Notes: generated by a model from the sequence alone, not told the origin. Shown: positions 43,079 to 52,653, counted from the first letter of the stretch. The stretch is 64,000 nucleotides of DNA from Fructobacillus apis (GCF_023893635.1 NZ_JAMWYK010000001.1:1-64000), one strand, 5' to 3'. A program made the numbers and translations.

Positions 43079-43609
43079 TTATCCTTTCAGTTGGTAAATG
43101 AAACGAGAGAAATCCGTTTCGATTCCGAAAAAGTGCCAAAGGTGTGGCTGGAAGATCAAGAACAAGATAATCATTTCAGCAAACACTGATACCAAAACCA
43201 TTCCGGCTGAAACGTCCTTTACGAGTCCAGCCAGCGGGTGGTAGCGCTTGTCGACCATGAGGTCAATCACGGCTTCCACGACGGTGTTCATGAACTCGCC
43301 ATAGACAGCCAAGAAGACGGCAATCACGACCCAGAGCCATTCTGAACGGTTCAAGCCCAAGTAAAGTCCTGCTGCCAAAACGAAAATGGCAAAGCCGACA
43401 TGGAAGCGCATGTTGCGTTCCCGAACGAGTACCAGGAAGATTCCCTTCAACGCGTTAAACATCGAACGGAAGAAATTCCGATTACGGGTGATTTGGTGTT
43501 TGTCTTGGTGGGCTTGTTGCTCACGACCAAGCGTTGAGCTTACTTCGTCTTGGTAAGTCGCCAGTTCGTCTTTTTGCACTGGTACTTTAACGTCGGAGTC
43601 CATAGTCAT
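43079..43609 (-). CDS. dgkA: Diacylglycerol/undecaprenol kinase with N-terminal extension
   Basis: A 176-residue protein. Residues about 47-150 are the DgkA core with three helices and the signature EFMNTVVEAVIDLMVD. In Gram-positives it phosphorylates undecaprenol. A hydrophilic N-terminal stretch of about 45 residues (VKVPVQKDELATYQDE...) precedes the core; typical family members have about 120-140 residues. The frame starts inside ybeY with a 23-nt overlap. A later start, for example the second ATG at residue 3, would change little; an internal start near residue 50 has no ribosome binding site, so the extension is probably real. Confidence 0.92.
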   Translation of the reverse strand: MTMDSDVKVPVQKDELATYQDEVSSTLGREQQAHQDKHQITRNRNFFRSMFNALKGIFLVLVRERNMRFHVGFAIFVLAAGLYLGLNRSEWLWVVIAVFLAVYGEFMNTVVEAVIDLMVDKRYHPLAGLVKDVSAGMVLVSVFAEMIILFLIFQPHLWHFFGIETDFSRFIYQLKG

Positions 43610-44069
43610 CTAAGATCTTCCTTTGCAAATCAAACATTTCTTTTTCTTCTTTGTCGCCAAGCATGTGGTCGTAGCCGTTCAAGTGCAAGAAACCATGCAC
43701 GACTAAGAACCCAAGCTCGCGCTCAAAGGAGTGGCCCAAGTATTCCGCTTGGGATTCGATAATATCGACCGACACGAGGATGTCACCAATGTTCTTGGCG
43801 ATTTCGGCATCCATGTCGGGGTCAGCCAGAACCGGGCTATCATCGCCATCTTCTTCAATGGCAAATGAGATAACGTCCGTTGGCTTATCCTTACCACGGT
43901 AATCGCGGTTATAAGCCTGAATGGCATCGTTGTTCATAAAGGTCACGGACATTTCCGTGTTGTCTGGCAAGTCAATGTACTTACCGGCATAGTCCAAGAC
44001 GTAGGTTACCAAATCTTGGTGGAACTGTGTCACACCGTCTTTGGTTTGATCAATTAAAGCTAAATCCAT
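43587..44069 (-). CDS. ybeY: Endoribonuclease YbeY
   Basis: A 160-residue metal-dependent RNase for rRNA maturation and quality control. The zinc-binding motif is HGFLHLNGYDH near residues 125-135, followed by MLGDKEEKEMF; RGKDKPTDVISFAIEE is the other conserved stretch. Its start overlaps the phoH stop by one base and its end overlaps dgkA by 23 nt. Conserved neighbour of phoH and era, with which it shares a role in ribosome assembly. Confidence 0.97.
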   Translation of the reverse strand: MDLALIDQTKDGVTQFHQDLVTYVLDYAGKYIDLPDNTEMSVTFMNNDAIQAYNRDYRGKDKPTDVISFAIEEDGDDSPVLADPDMDAEIAKNIGDILVSVDIIESQAEYLGHSFERELGFLVVHGFLHLNGYDHMLGDKEEKEMFDLQRKILDDYGLRR

Positions 44070-45070
44070 TATGCTCGTCCTTCTTCACGTGCTTGTTTTA
44101 ATTCGGCCAGCTTCTGGTCGGCTTCTTCGTAGGCCGTGACGATTTGTCCGACAACTGGGTGGCGGACGACGTCAGCTGAATCAAAGCGGACAAAGCCCAC
44201 TCGGTTCACGTCCTTTAAAATCTTTTGAGCGGCAATCAATCCTGACTTAACGCCCTTTGGTAAATCGATTTGGGATGGATCCCCGTTTACCACCATCTTG
44301 GACTGAAAGCCAAGACGGGTCAAGACCATTTTCATTTGCGCGTTCGTGGTGTTTTGCGCTTCATCGACAATGATGAAGGCGTCATCCAGTGTTCGTCCAC
44401 GCATGTAGGCCAAAGGCGCGATTTCGAGGACGCCCCGGTCGATGAGCCGTTCGACGTGGTCGGCACCAATCAAGGTGTTCATGGCGTCGTAAATCGGACG
44501 CATGTATGGGTCGACCTTTTCCTTTAAGTCACCAGGCAAGAACCCAAGCGACTCACCGGCTTCAACGGCAGGACGGGCGATGATTATTCGCTCGACCTCC
44601 CCCTTCTTCAGAGCGGCGACGGCCATGGCAACGGCCAAAAAGGTCTTCCCAGTTCCAGCAGCACCAATTCCAAAGGTTAAGTCATTGTGGTTGATGGCTG
44701 AGACGTACTGGCGTTGCCCGTAGTTTTTGACGCGAACGGAACGCCCTTTCTTATCCTTGATAATGGAACCCTGGTAGAGGTCCAAGAAATAAGAAATCGT
44801 CCCCTTTTCCGCCATTGTCGTAGCGGAAACCACATCGGCCGGACCAACCGTGATTTGCTTTTTAACTAATTCGGACAAGACCTCCAAGACCTTATAAGCC
44901 TTGGAAGGTGCCTCGTCTTCTCCGTTAATCGTGACTTGGGAGCCACGTACGTGCAGCTTAACGGACAGGCCTTCTTCAATCAGCATGAGAAGCTGATCCT
45001 TTGGACCGGTCAATTTCGTTTGCTGCTCCATGTTTTGAAAAGTAAAGATTTTTTCAGCTTGCGTTGTCAA
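44069..45070 (-). CDS. phoH: PhoH-family ATPase
   Basis: A 333-residue protein with Walker A GAAGTGKTFLAVA (about residues 143-155), Walker B IIVDEAQNTT and the NGDPSQIDLP motif. An N-terminal KH-like region (about 25-70) precedes the ATPase. PhoH proteins are thought to act on RNA with YbeY. The start is TTG at 45070: GAGGGA lies before it at proper distance, and the first in-frame ATG (codon 14) has no site. First gene of the phoH-era unit. Confidence 0.95.
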   Translation of the reverse strand: MTTQAEKIFTFQNMEQQTKLTGPKDQLLMLIEEGLSVKLHVRGSQVTINGEDEAPSKAYKVLEVLSELVKKQITVGPADVVSATTMAEKGTISYFLDLYQGSIIKDKKGRSVRVKNYGQRQYVSAINHNDLTFGIGAAGTGKTFLAVAMAVAALKKGEVERIIIARPAVEAGESLGFLPGDLKEKVDPYMRPIYDAMNTLIGADHVERLIDRGVLEIAPLAYMRGRTLDDAFIIVDEAQNTTNAQMKMVLTRLGFQSKMVVNGDPSQIDLPKGVKSGLIAAQKILKDVNRVGFVRFDSADVVRHPVVGQIVTAYEEADQKLAELKQAREEGRA

Positions 45071-45116
45071 GAATGGAATCCCTCAATTAAAGTATTTAAC
45101 TTCCTTAATTCTAACA

Positions 45117-45142
45117 CAAAAAAAGCCCGACAATGTCGGACT
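45117..45142 (-). terminator. Terminator of pyk
   Basis: GCCCGACA pairs with TGTCGGAC (one G·U on the minus strand), followed by a long T-run. Confidence 0.8.
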
Positions 45143-45163
45143 TTTCAGTCTAAATGACTTAAA

Positions 45164-46543
45164 TTAGAGGGCAACAACTGATACTTCGTGATCAGCTGAA
45201 ACCATAACGATCTTGTCACCAGCTTGGGCCAAACCTTGGTCCTTAGCAGCTGACTTAGCAGCAGCTTCGTCTGCTGAAGCAGACTTAACTGGAACAACAC
45301 CGTTGTTCAAAGTCAATCCGTGCAATACGCGGTCGTTATCGTTCAAGGCGATAATTGGAGCGTTTGGACGGTGCTTTGAAACCATGCGTGCTTCGTAACC
45401 AGACTCCGTAGCAACAACAACGGCCTTAGCGGCAACTGAGTCAGCCAAACGAGCAGCTGCTGAAGCAACTGATTCGATTGCGTCGTTGTGGTAGAACGTT
45501 TCCTTGTGACGAGCGTAAAGTGGCAAGGCAGTTTCTGCCTTTTCATCCAACTTTGCCATCATCGTAACGGCTTCAACTGGGTATTCACCGTTAGCTGATT
45601 CACCTGACAACATCGTTGCGTCAGTTCCGTCGAATACGGCGTTAGCAACGTCGGCTGCTTCGGCACGCGTAGGACGTGGGTTGTCTTCCATTGAGTCAAG
45701 CATTTGAGTGGCAGTGATAACTGGCAATCCACGCTTGTTCATGTTGACGATCATTTCCTTTTGAATCAAAGGAACGTTTTCGGCTGGGATTTCAACTCCC
45801 ATGTCTCCACGAGGAATCATCAAACCATCAGATACGTCCAAGACAGCATCCAAGTTATCGATACCTTCTTGTGATTCGATCTTAGGGATGATTTGAACGT
45901 GTTCCATGTTCTTTTCCTTCAACAAGGCACGGATGTCCAAAACATCTTCAGGCTTACGAACAAATGAAGCCGCGATGTAGTTAATTTCGTGGTCAAGACC
46001 GAAGCGGATGTCATCAGCATCCTTTTCAGTGATACCTGGCAAGTTGATTGAAACACCAGGTGCGTTAACACCCTTACGTGAACCGAGCAAACCGTGGTTT
46101 TCGGCCTTAACAACCAATTCCTTGTTGGCTTCGTCCTTTTCCATGACAGTCGTTGCAAGCAAACCATCATCAAAGAGCACTTGTCCGCCAACCTTCACGT
46201 CGTCGAACAATCCTGGGTAAGTAACAGCGATCTTGTCGTGCGTACCTTCCAATGATGCATCCATTGAGATACGGAATACATCACCAGTAGCGTACTTGAT
46301 CTTACCGTCAGCTTGCTTCGTAGTACGGATTTCCGCACCCTTCGTATCAAGCAAACGACCAACAATCTTACCAGTGATTCGTTCAGCTTCGGCAACGTTC
46401 TTCATACGGCCTAACTGTTCTTCGTGATCACCGTGGGAGAAGTTGAAACGGAAAACATTCGCACCAGCTTCGATTAACTTCACAATGGTTTCGACATCAG
46501 ATGATGAGGGACCAAGTGTTGAGACGATTTTCGTCTTTTTCAT
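45164..46543 (-). CDS. pyk: Pyruvate kinase
   Basis: A 459-residue enzyme making pyruvate and ATP from phosphoenolpyruvate. Seen: KTKIVSTLGPSS at the start, FNFSHGDHEE, the active-site signature IIPKIESQEGIDNLD, then RGDMGVEIP and TQMLDSM. The extra C-terminal PEP-binding domain of Bacillus and Lactobacillus enzymes is lacking. The start is the ATG at 46543 with AAAGGAGC. Very regular codon choice suggests strong expression. Promoter TTGTGA-18-TACAAT. Confidence 0.98.
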   Translation of the reverse strand: MKKTKIVSTLGPSSSDVETIVKLIEAGANVFRFNFSHGDHEEQLGRMKNVAEAERITGKIVGRLLDTKGAEIRTTKQADGKIKYATGDVFRISMDASLEGTHDKIAVTYPGLFDDVKVGGQVLFDDGLLATTVMEKDEANKELVVKAENHGLLGSRKGVNAPGVSINLPGITEKDADDIRFGLDHEINYIAASFVRKPEDVLDIRALLKEKNMEHVQIIPKIESQEGIDNLDAVLDVSDGLMIPRGDMGVEIPAENVPLIQKEMIVNMNKRGLPVITATQMLDSMEDNPRPTRAEAADVANAVFDGTDATMLSGESANGEYPVEAVTMMAKLDEKAETALPLYARHKETFYHNDAIESVASAAARLADSVAAKAVVVATESGYEARMVSKHRPNAPIIALNDNDRVLHGLTLNNGVVPVKSASADEAAAKSAAKDQGLAQAGDKIVMVSADHEVSVVAL

Positions 46544-46599
46544 GGGTAAATTGCTCCTTTGAGATCTTGGTGAGTTGCGACACACAACTTCCTACAAAC

Positions 46600-46629
46600 A
46601 TTGTAATACACTCTATAACCAGTTCACAA
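46600..46629 (-). promoter_or_regulatory. Promoter of pyk
   Basis: Minus strand TTGTGA (46624-46629), an 18-nt spacer and TACAAT (46600-46605); it lies immediately after the dnaE stop codon, with no terminator between. Confidence 0.7.
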
Positions 46630-46637
46630 GATAGAAT

Positions 46638-49600
46638 TTAGTGTTTTTCTTTAAAAACGACGTTTTTTTCGCTCAAAAAGTCGGATAATGCCTGAAAAAC
46701 TTCTTTAGAATCCGCAAGGCCATACTGTTTTGGAAGATTCTTCCGAATTTTCTCATTTGGCCAATATAAAGTAACGGGATTTTTTCCAGGGTAGCGTTGC
46801 ATGATTTGCCAGAGTTGTTTCTTTTCTTGCTCGTCGTCTTCGCTCTTGTTCAAGCGGAGGAACCAGGTTCCGGTGGCGGTCGCTTCAGGCTGAGTCGTTT
46901 TGGACTTTGCCACCGTTTCTTGCCCCTGTGATTCCTTAAAACCAGCGGAATTACCAACCAGAGCATCCTGCTCGCGTTGCTTGTTCCCCTCGTTTGGGTT
47001 GACCCTCGAAAGTGAGTTGGCGATCAGCGAGAGCCCCTGACGGTACTCTGTCTTTCCCTTCAGCAAGAAGACCGCGCCAACCTTCAACTGGTCGGCTAAG
47101 CGCTCGAAAAGTTTTGGAAAGACCGTGACGTCGAGGGAGCCGGTCATGTCGGAAACAGAGAGGAAGGCCATTTGGTCCCCCTTCTTTGTCTTGATGACCT
47201 TCACCTGCTTCACCAATCCGTAGATGGCCGTCTGCTGATTTTCCTTCAAGGCGGCGATTGGCTGCACCTTGTTTTGGTCGTAGTCGGACTGGAAGGCTTC
47301 TGTTGGGTGTCCGGAGAGGTTGAAGCCGAGGACGTCCTTTTCCTTTTGGAGACGTTCGACGAGGCCGAAATCAGCGACCTTCTTCACTTTGGTTTCCTTC
47401 AACACCTGGTCACCGAAGGCGGCGGCCGTCAGCATGTCCGGAATGTTTTCAATCAGCTCGCGACGATTGTAGCCAAAGCGGTCGAGCGCACCGGCGTACA
47501 CAAGAAGCGCCAACTCCTTTTCACGGCGCCACTTTTCAGGCAACGCCAGAAGCAGTTCCTGAATCGTCTTAAAGGGACCAACCTGCTCGCGAACTTCCAG
47601 GAAGTCCTTGATAAAGGGCGTGGAAAGTCCTGAGATGTTGGACAGACCCATGAGCAGGCTGTCATCTTGAATGGACCATTCTGCAGCAGAGCGGTTGATG
47701 TCTGGTCCAAGGACCTTCACCTGGCGGCGCTTAGCTTCAGACAGATAGCCCTGAGCCTTGGCTACACCCTGGTTGGCGTTTAACAAGGCCGTGTAGAAGG
47801 CAAGCGGTGCGTGCGCCTTCAAATAAGCCAGACTGTAGGACAACGTTGCGTAGGCAACGGCGTGGGACTTGTTGAATCCGTAGTTGGCAAACTGATCGAT
47901 GTAGGCAAAGAGCTGCGTGGCTTCTTCCTTGGAGTGACCGTTTGCCACTCCACCCTTGATAAAGGCGACCTTTGACTCTTCCATCTGCTTCATTTTCTTC
48001 TTCGCCATGGCAGAACGGAGTGAGTCGGCCTGGGCCAGCGAGAAGCCGGCGTAGGCTTCGGCGACCTTCATAACCTGTTCCTGGTAGACCAGGATGCCGT
48101 AGGTTTCCGCCAGAATCTGATCCACGATGGGGTCGGACTTCGGAACGGGTTCCTGTCCAAGCCGGCGCTTGATAAAGGTTTCAATGTGCTGACTTGGACC
48201 CGGACGGTAGAGGGCTGTTGAGGCTACGATGAGTGAGAAGTTGTCCAGCTTCAAGCGCTGCAACATCCGCTGCATCCCCGCCGATTCAAACTGGAACACC
48301 CCGTTCGTCTGCCCGGCAGCAAACAGTCCGAGCGTCTTCTCGTCGTTCAAGGAAATCTTTTTGATGTCAAAATCACTGCCGAGGACCGGACGCGCCAACT
48401 CGATTCCCTTAGCGAGAATCTTTAGGGTCGTCAGCCCCAGCACATCGATTTTTAATAGTCCGAGTTCTTCGACGGGTCCCTTTGGCAGCTGGGTCATCAA
48501 ATAGCCATCGTTTCCACGTTGAACGGGCAGCGTGTTAACCAGTGGCTGATCGGACAACACCACACCGGCCGCGTGGGTCGAGTAGTTACGGGGAAGGTTT
48601 TCAATCTTTTTAGCGGTCTTCAGTAGCAAGTCACCGAAGTCCAACTTGGACAAGGCAACTTCCAAACGGTTCTTTGGGTCTTCCAGCGTTTGAGCCAGGC
48701 TGACCTTTCGACCGTTCTTCCCTGCTGGAATGCAGTCGGTGAGCTTCTTTTGCTCCTTGGCATCCAAGCCAAACACACGACCAACGTCACGAAGCACCTG
48801 CTTGGCCGCCAACGTTCCGAAGGTGATGATTTGGGCAAAGTCCGCCTGTCCGTACTTATCGTGCAGGTAGGCCAGGAGTTCGTCACGACGGTCGTCGGGC
48901 CAATCGATATCGATATCGGGCATCTGAGCTCGGTCCGAGTTCAAGAACCGTTCGAAGAGCAGTCCTTCCTTGATGGGGTCCACGTTAGTGATACCCAGGC
49001 AGTAGGCCACCAAAGAGCCGGCTGCTGATCCACGACCCGCCCCCGTTTGCACGTGGTGGTCACGGGCGAACTTCAAAATGTCCCAAACAATGAGGAAGTA
49101 ATCCGAGAAGCCCAGGTCAATGATAACCTTCAACTCCCGTTGCAATTGCGCCAGGTAGTTACTTGCGTCCTGCACCCCTTCCATCTGAAGCCGGCGTTTC
49201 AAACCGGCTTGCGCCAGGTTCGTTAGGTAGGTCGCTGAATCAAGGCCGGAATCCTGTTGGAAGACAGGCAGTGCGGGCTTCTTGAAGGCAAGCTCGACCT
49301 GCACCTTGTCCATCAAAGCAACGTTGTTGTCGTAGGCCTGCTTGAGTTCAGCACTCTGGTTGTAAGCGGCACGGAGTTCGGCTTCGTCCTTTAAGTAAAG
49401 GTTCCCTTTTTCGTGGGCCATGCGTCCCAAGCCGTCGGTCAAGGTTGTCCCGGCGTTAATGGAGCGGAGCACCTTAGCCGTGAAAGCGTCGTCTGGGTCC
49501 ATGTAGTCCACGCGGTCCCAGGCCAAAAGTGGTAAGTCGTGTTCCTTGGCGTAGGCTGACAAGGACTTCTGTTGGACGAAAGAAAGGTCCGGGTTGAATC

Positions 49601-50081
49601 CGATATAGAGCTTGTCGATGGCGTCGACCTGCTTGTACAAGAGGTCCAGGTAGTTGTTGGCCGAGGCATCCGACGAGGAAATGAGCTGCCCGAGTTCGGA
49701 TTCGGCTGTCAGCGTGAGCGCGATGCCGTCCAGGTGACCCCTTAGCATGGCAAAGGTCATCGGCTCGTCATCTAAGGTCATCTTCTTGGATGAGAGTTGC
49801 ACCAGGTTTTGGTACCCTTCTTGGTTAATGGCCGTCAGTAAAACGGAGAAAGGCGTGGCGAGGTTGATTAAACCGTTCACCTGTAACTGAAGGGAAAAGA
49901 TGGGCTTGATGTCTTTTTTCTTGGCTTCCTTGTAGAAGTCAACCAAGGAATAGAGCACGTTTTGTTCGGCGATGGAAACGGCCTGGTAGCCGCGCGCCTT
50001 GGCCGTGGAAACGATTTGCTCGATGCTGCTTGGGCTTTGGAGTAAGGAATAGCCACTTTTCACTTGTAAGGGTGCGTACAT
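46638..50081 (-). CDS. dnaE: DNA polymerase III alpha subunit, DnaE type
   Basis: A 1147-residue replicative polymerase; the start is the ATG at 50081 after TTGGAGGC. Domains in order: degenerate PHP (about 1-200), polymerase core with GRGSAAGSLVAYCLGI and the catalytic PDIDIDWPDDRRDE, fingers with YGILVYQEQVM, helix-hairpin-helix region, and an OB fold near residues 985-1070. In the PHP the usual metal ligands are lost: LQVKSGYSLL where Bacillus DnaE has HLQVHSGYSLL, and IAEQN in place of LTDDH. In Firmicutes DnaE works with PolC, extending primers on the lagging strand. Confidence 0.97.
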   Translation of the reverse strand: MYAPLQVKSGYSLLQSPSSIEQIVSTAKARGYQAVSIAEQNVLYSLVDFYKEAKKKDIKPIFSLQLQVNGLINLATPFSVLLTAINQEGYQNLVQLSSKKMTLDDEPMTFAMLRGHLDGIALTLTAESELGQLISSSDASANNYLDLLYKQVDAIDKLYIGFNPDLSFVQQKSLSAYAKEHDLPLLAWDRVDYMDPDDAFTAKVLRSINAGTTLTDGLGRMAHEKGNLYLKDEAELRAAYNQSAELKQAYDNNVALMDKVQVELAFKKPALPVFQQDSGLDSATYLTNLAQAGLKRRLQMEGVQDASNYLAQLQRELKVIIDLGFSDYFLIVWDILKFARDHHVQTGAGRGSAAGSLVAYCLGITNVDPIKEGLLFERFLNSDRAQMPDIDIDWPDDRRDELLAYLHDKYGQADFAQIITFGTLAAKQVLRDVGRVFGLDAKEQKKLTDCIPAGKNGRKVSLAQTLEDPKNRLEVALSKLDFGDLLLKTAKKIENLPRNYSTHAAGVVLSDQPLVNTLPVQRGNDGYLMTQLPKGPVEELGLLKIDVLGLTTLKILAKGIELARPVLGSDFDIKKISLNDEKTLGLFAAGQTNGVFQFESAGMQRMLQRLKLDNFSLIVASTALYRPGPSQHIETFIKRRLGQEPVPKSDPIVDQILAETYGILVYQEQVMKVAEAYAGFSLAQADSLRSAMAKKKMKQMEESKVAFIKGGVANGHSKEEATQLFAYIDQFANYGFNKSHAVAYATLSYSLAYLKAHAPLAFYTALLNANQGVAKAQGYLSEAKRRQVKVLGPDINRSAAEWSIQDDSLLMGLSNISGLSTPFIKDFLEVREQVGPFKTIQELLLALPEKWRREKELALLVYAGALDRFGYNRRELIENIPDMLTAAAFGDQVLKETKVKKVADFGLVERLQKEKDVLGFNLSGHPTEAFQSDYDQNKVQPIAALKENQQTAIYGLVKQVKVIKTKKGDQMAFLSVSDMTGSLDVTVFPKLFERLADQLKVGAVFLLKGKTEYRQGLSLIANSLSRVNPNEGNKQREQDALVGNSAGFKESQGQETVAKSKTTQPEATATGTWFLRLNKSEDDEQEKKQLWQIMQRYPGKNPVTLYWPNEKIRKNLPKQYGLADSKEVFQALSDFLSEKNVVFKEKH

Positions 50082-50273
50082 AGATGCCTCCAAAGAATCT
50101 TTCTTGCTACAAGCATTATATCGAAAATTTGTTCTCATTAGGTAGAAATTAGAGGATTTCTTTACGGGTCCCATCGAGACGTTCAAACTTTGTTTAGAAA
50201 AAGTCTGCTTTATTCCTTGAATATTCTACGAGAAAGCGTAAGATTGTCAGTAAATAAAAAAGGTGGTGAAAAA

Positions 50274-50459
50274 ATGCGCTATATCGTAACCGCACTCTGG
50301 TCGGCCCTTTTTGGACTTTTGATTGGCTACTTGGTCGGTCAAATGACCTCTGTTGCATTCAACCCAGCCCTTTCTGCTTTGGTCACAATCATTGTTGGTG
50401 AAGCCGCATTGATCGTCGTGCCAGCCTTGTCAAAGGATAAGACAGAAGCTGCTAAGTAA
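50274..50459 (+). CDS. DUF2929-family small membrane protein
   Basis: A 61-residue protein with two hydrophobic helices (residues 3-25 and 31-52) and a charged tail. The start is the ATG at 50274 with AAAGGTGG upstream; the longer frame from 50190 lacks a site. The pattern YIVTALWSALFGLLIGYLVG matches DUF2929, which is often next to dnaE in lactic acid bacteria. Function unknown. It is divergent from dnaE. Confidence 0.82.
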   Translation: MRYIVTALWSALFGLLIGYLVGQMTSVAFNPALSALVTIIVGEAALIVVPALSKDKTEAAK

Positions 50460-50474
50460 TCTTATATAAAAACA

Positions 50475-50506
50475 AAAACGCACCCAATCTTGGGTGCGTT
50501 TTTTTT
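50475..50506. terminator. Bidirectional terminator between the DUF2929 gene and pepT
   Basis: A perfect 12-bp stem (50475-50486 with 50491-50502) around ATCT, with A and T runs. Confidence 0.9.
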
Positions 50507-50520
50507 AATACATCATGTCT

Positions 50521-50570
50521 TATCGAAACGGCCTCGAAACGCTTTTCTCCGCCAGTCTCGACACGTTTGA
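50521..50570. repeat. Short degenerate repeat after the pepT stop codon
   Basis: TCGAAACG occurs at 50523 and 50534 and TCGACACG at 50557, in units of about 12-23 nt filling the space between the pepT stop codon and the terminator. Weak compared with the array at 28652-28739. Confidence 0.35.
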
Positions 50571-51812
50571 TTACTTCGTCATCTCACTCGCTTCTTGAAC
50601 GATTTCAAGCAGAACGTCCGTTACCTGTTCCATGACCTGCTTGGAAACAAATTCGAAACGTCCGTGCATGTTTTCGCCACCCGCAAAGAGGTTTGGCGTT
50701 GGCAAACCAAGGAAGGTGATCTTTGATCCGTCCGTTCCACCACGGACTGGCTCAACGACCGGTTCGATGTTTTGCTTCTTCATGGCACGTTCGGCCATGG
50801 CAACAATCTCTTGCTTATCCTTCAATATGTCGCCCATGTTGTGGTACTGGTCTTGTAAGTGTACTGAGACACGTTCTTGACCAAAGCCCTTGTTCAGCTC
50901 ATCAGCGATAGCTTGCAACTTCGCCTTCTTGGCTTCAAACGCTTCCTTATCATGGTCACGAATGATGTAAGCCATCTTGGCTTCATCCGGCGTTCCCGTC
51001 AAATCGCAGAGGTGGTAGAAGCCTTCACGCCCCTCCGTCTTTTCGGGGCGTTCGTTGTCTGGCAAGGCGTTGTGCAAATCGATGGCCACCTGCAAAGCGT
51101 TGACCATCGTGTCCTTAGCTGTTCCTGGGTGGACGTTTTGTCCCTTGATGTCAATCTTGGCACCAGCAGCGTTGAAGGTCTCCCACTCGAGTTCACCGAG
51201 CGGTCCCCCATCAACCGTGTAGGCGAAGTCCGCACCAAAGGCTTTCACGTCGAAGTTGTCGGCACCGCGTCCAATTTCTTCGTCGGGTCCAAACCCAAAG
51301 GCCAAAGGTCCGTGCTTCACTTCCGGGTGCTCAATCAAATAATCGATGAGCGCCAAAATTTCAGCGACTCCCGCCTTGTCATCGGCACCGAGCAAAGTCG
51401 TTCCGTCAGTCGTAATCAGGTCGTGTCCCTTGTAGTTGTGCAAGTTTGGGAAGACCTTCGGATCCAAGGAGAAACCGGAATCACCCAATTCGATAATGGA
51501 TTGGCCGTCGTAGTTTTTCACTTCCTGCGGGTTCACGTTCTCGCTGTTAAAGTCAGCCGTGTCCACGTGGGAGATGAAGCCGACGGTTGGTGCGTTGTCC
51601 ACGCCGTTTGCCGAGAGCTTGGCGAAGACGTAGCCGTCCTTCATGGTTTGTACGTCGGAAACCCCCATCTCTTGCAACTCAGCAGCCAAATTCTTCAAGA
51701 AGGCGACTTCCTTTGGGTCAGAAGGAATCGTTTTTGATTCTTCGTTCGAACGGGTATTAATCTTCACGTCGCGCAAGAAACGTGTGATGAGCTTAGGGTA
51801 CTTTTCTGACAT
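50571..51812 (-). CDS. pepT: Peptidase T (tripeptide aminopeptidase)
   Basis: A 413-residue M20 metallopeptidase that removes the N-terminal residue of tripeptides in the cytosol. Seen: FISHVDTADF (zinc His and Asp), TLLGADDKAGVAEI, FGPDEEIGRGAD and the dimerisation region with NVHPGTAKDTMVNAL, then RGGTDGSKITFLGLPTPNLFAG. The start is the ATG at 51812 after AAGGAGG. It follows the Nif3-like gene after 49 nt in the trmK unit. Confidence 0.97.
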   Translation of the reverse strand: MSEKYPKLITRFLRDVKINTRSNEESKTIPSDPKEVAFLKNLAAELQEMGVSDVQTMKDGYVFAKLSANGVDNAPTVGFISHVDTADFNSENVNPQEVKNYDGQSIIELGDSGFSLDPKVFPNLHNYKGHDLITTDGTTLLGADDKAGVAEILALIDYLIEHPEVKHGPLAFGFGPDEEIGRGADNFDVKAFGADFAYTVDGGPLGELEWETFNAAGAKIDIKGQNVHPGTAKDTMVNALQVAIDLHNALPDNERPEKTEGREGFYHLCDLTGTPDEAKMAYIIRDHDKEAFEAKKAKLQAIADELNKGFGQERVSVHLQDQYHNMGDILKDKQEIVAMAERAMKKQNIEPVVEPVRGGTDGSKITFLGLPTPNLFAGGENMHGRFEFVSKQVMEQVTDVLLEIVQEASEMTK

Positions 51813-51861
51813 AATGGCCTCCTTTTGCCTCAACGATGGCTGGTTTACTTAAGCAAACTGC

Positions 51862-52653
51862 TTAGAGATAGGTATAGGGATCCGTGTTAACTTGGCTTGA
51901 GATGGCGGTCACGCCATCGCCGAACCATTGTTCAACAAGGTGCTGCATTGGTTTTTTGGCCAGCGCCTCCATGTGATGGTCGGGGTCGAGCACGGCAAAA
52001 TCGGACGCGAGGATGTCGTGTCCCACGTGGTAGTAAACATCGGCGGTGATGTAGAGGTCGGCCCCGAGCGACTGGGCACGCCGCCAGAATTTGCCACCGT
52101 CGCCGCCCAAGACGGCGACGGTTTTAATGACCATATCCGGATGCTTGGCAATCAAGCGTAGCTGATCAACTCCGCAGATCGCCTTCACCTGCTTGGCGTA
52201 GTTCGACAGCTTTACCGGCTCCTTCAAGTGTCCGATGCGACCAAGGCCTGCTTCGGCGTCGTTTTCATCGACCATCAACGGCTTCGCATCTTCGATGTCA
52301 AAGGCCGCACAGAGCATGTCGTTCAAGCCGCCCTTTGCCGAATCCAAGTTCGTGTGCGAGGAGTAAACGACGATGTCATGCTTAATCAGATCCGCGTACA
52401 TCTTGTTCTGCGGGTCCGACAAGTCCAAGTTCTTCGCTGGGAAGAACAGTGGCTCGTGGTGGGCCCAGATGAAGTCCACGTCGTTTTCAATGGCTTCTTG
52501 CACTATTTCAGGCCGCACGTCCAAGGCGGTCATCACCTTCTTGATTTCCTGCTTTGGGTCACCAATCTGCAAACCGGTTGGATCGCCCTTTTCAGCCAAT
52601 GCCTTAGGGGCAAAAGCTTCAATTTTGTCTACTAAATCCTGTGCTTTAACCAT
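51862..52653 (-). CDS. Nif3-like dinuclear metal-centre protein
   Basis: A 263-residue protein of the Nif3/YqfO family. Seen: GDPTGLQIGDP, then the metal ligands in WAHHEPLFFPAK, SSHTNLDSAKGGLND, and the C-terminal TADVYYHVGHD. This is the short form, without the PII-like insert of Bacillus YqfO. The start is the ATG at 52653 after GGAGGTT, overlapping trmK by 8 nt. TrmK-Nif3 is a widely conserved pair. Its function is not firmly known; a GTP cyclohydrolase role has been proposed for some members. Confidence 0.93.
   Translation of the reverse strand: MVKAQDLVDKIEAFAPKALAEKGDPTGLQIGDPKQEIKKVMTALDVRPEIVQEAIENDVDFIWAHHEPLFFPAKNLDLSDPQNKMYADLIKHDIVVYSSHTNLDSAKGGLNDMLCAAFDIEDAKPLMVDENDAEAGLGRIGHLKEPVKLSNYAKQVKAICGVDQLRLIAKHPDMVIKTVAVLGGDGGKFWRRAQSLGADLYITADVYYHVGHDILASDFAVLDPDHHMEALAKKPMQHLVEQWFGDGVTAISSQVNTDPYTYL

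Noticed and set aside
50877-51737. 286-codon plus-strand frame opposite pepT.
   Set aside because: PepT motifs on the minus strand are unambiguous; the frame is antisense and open by codon bias only.
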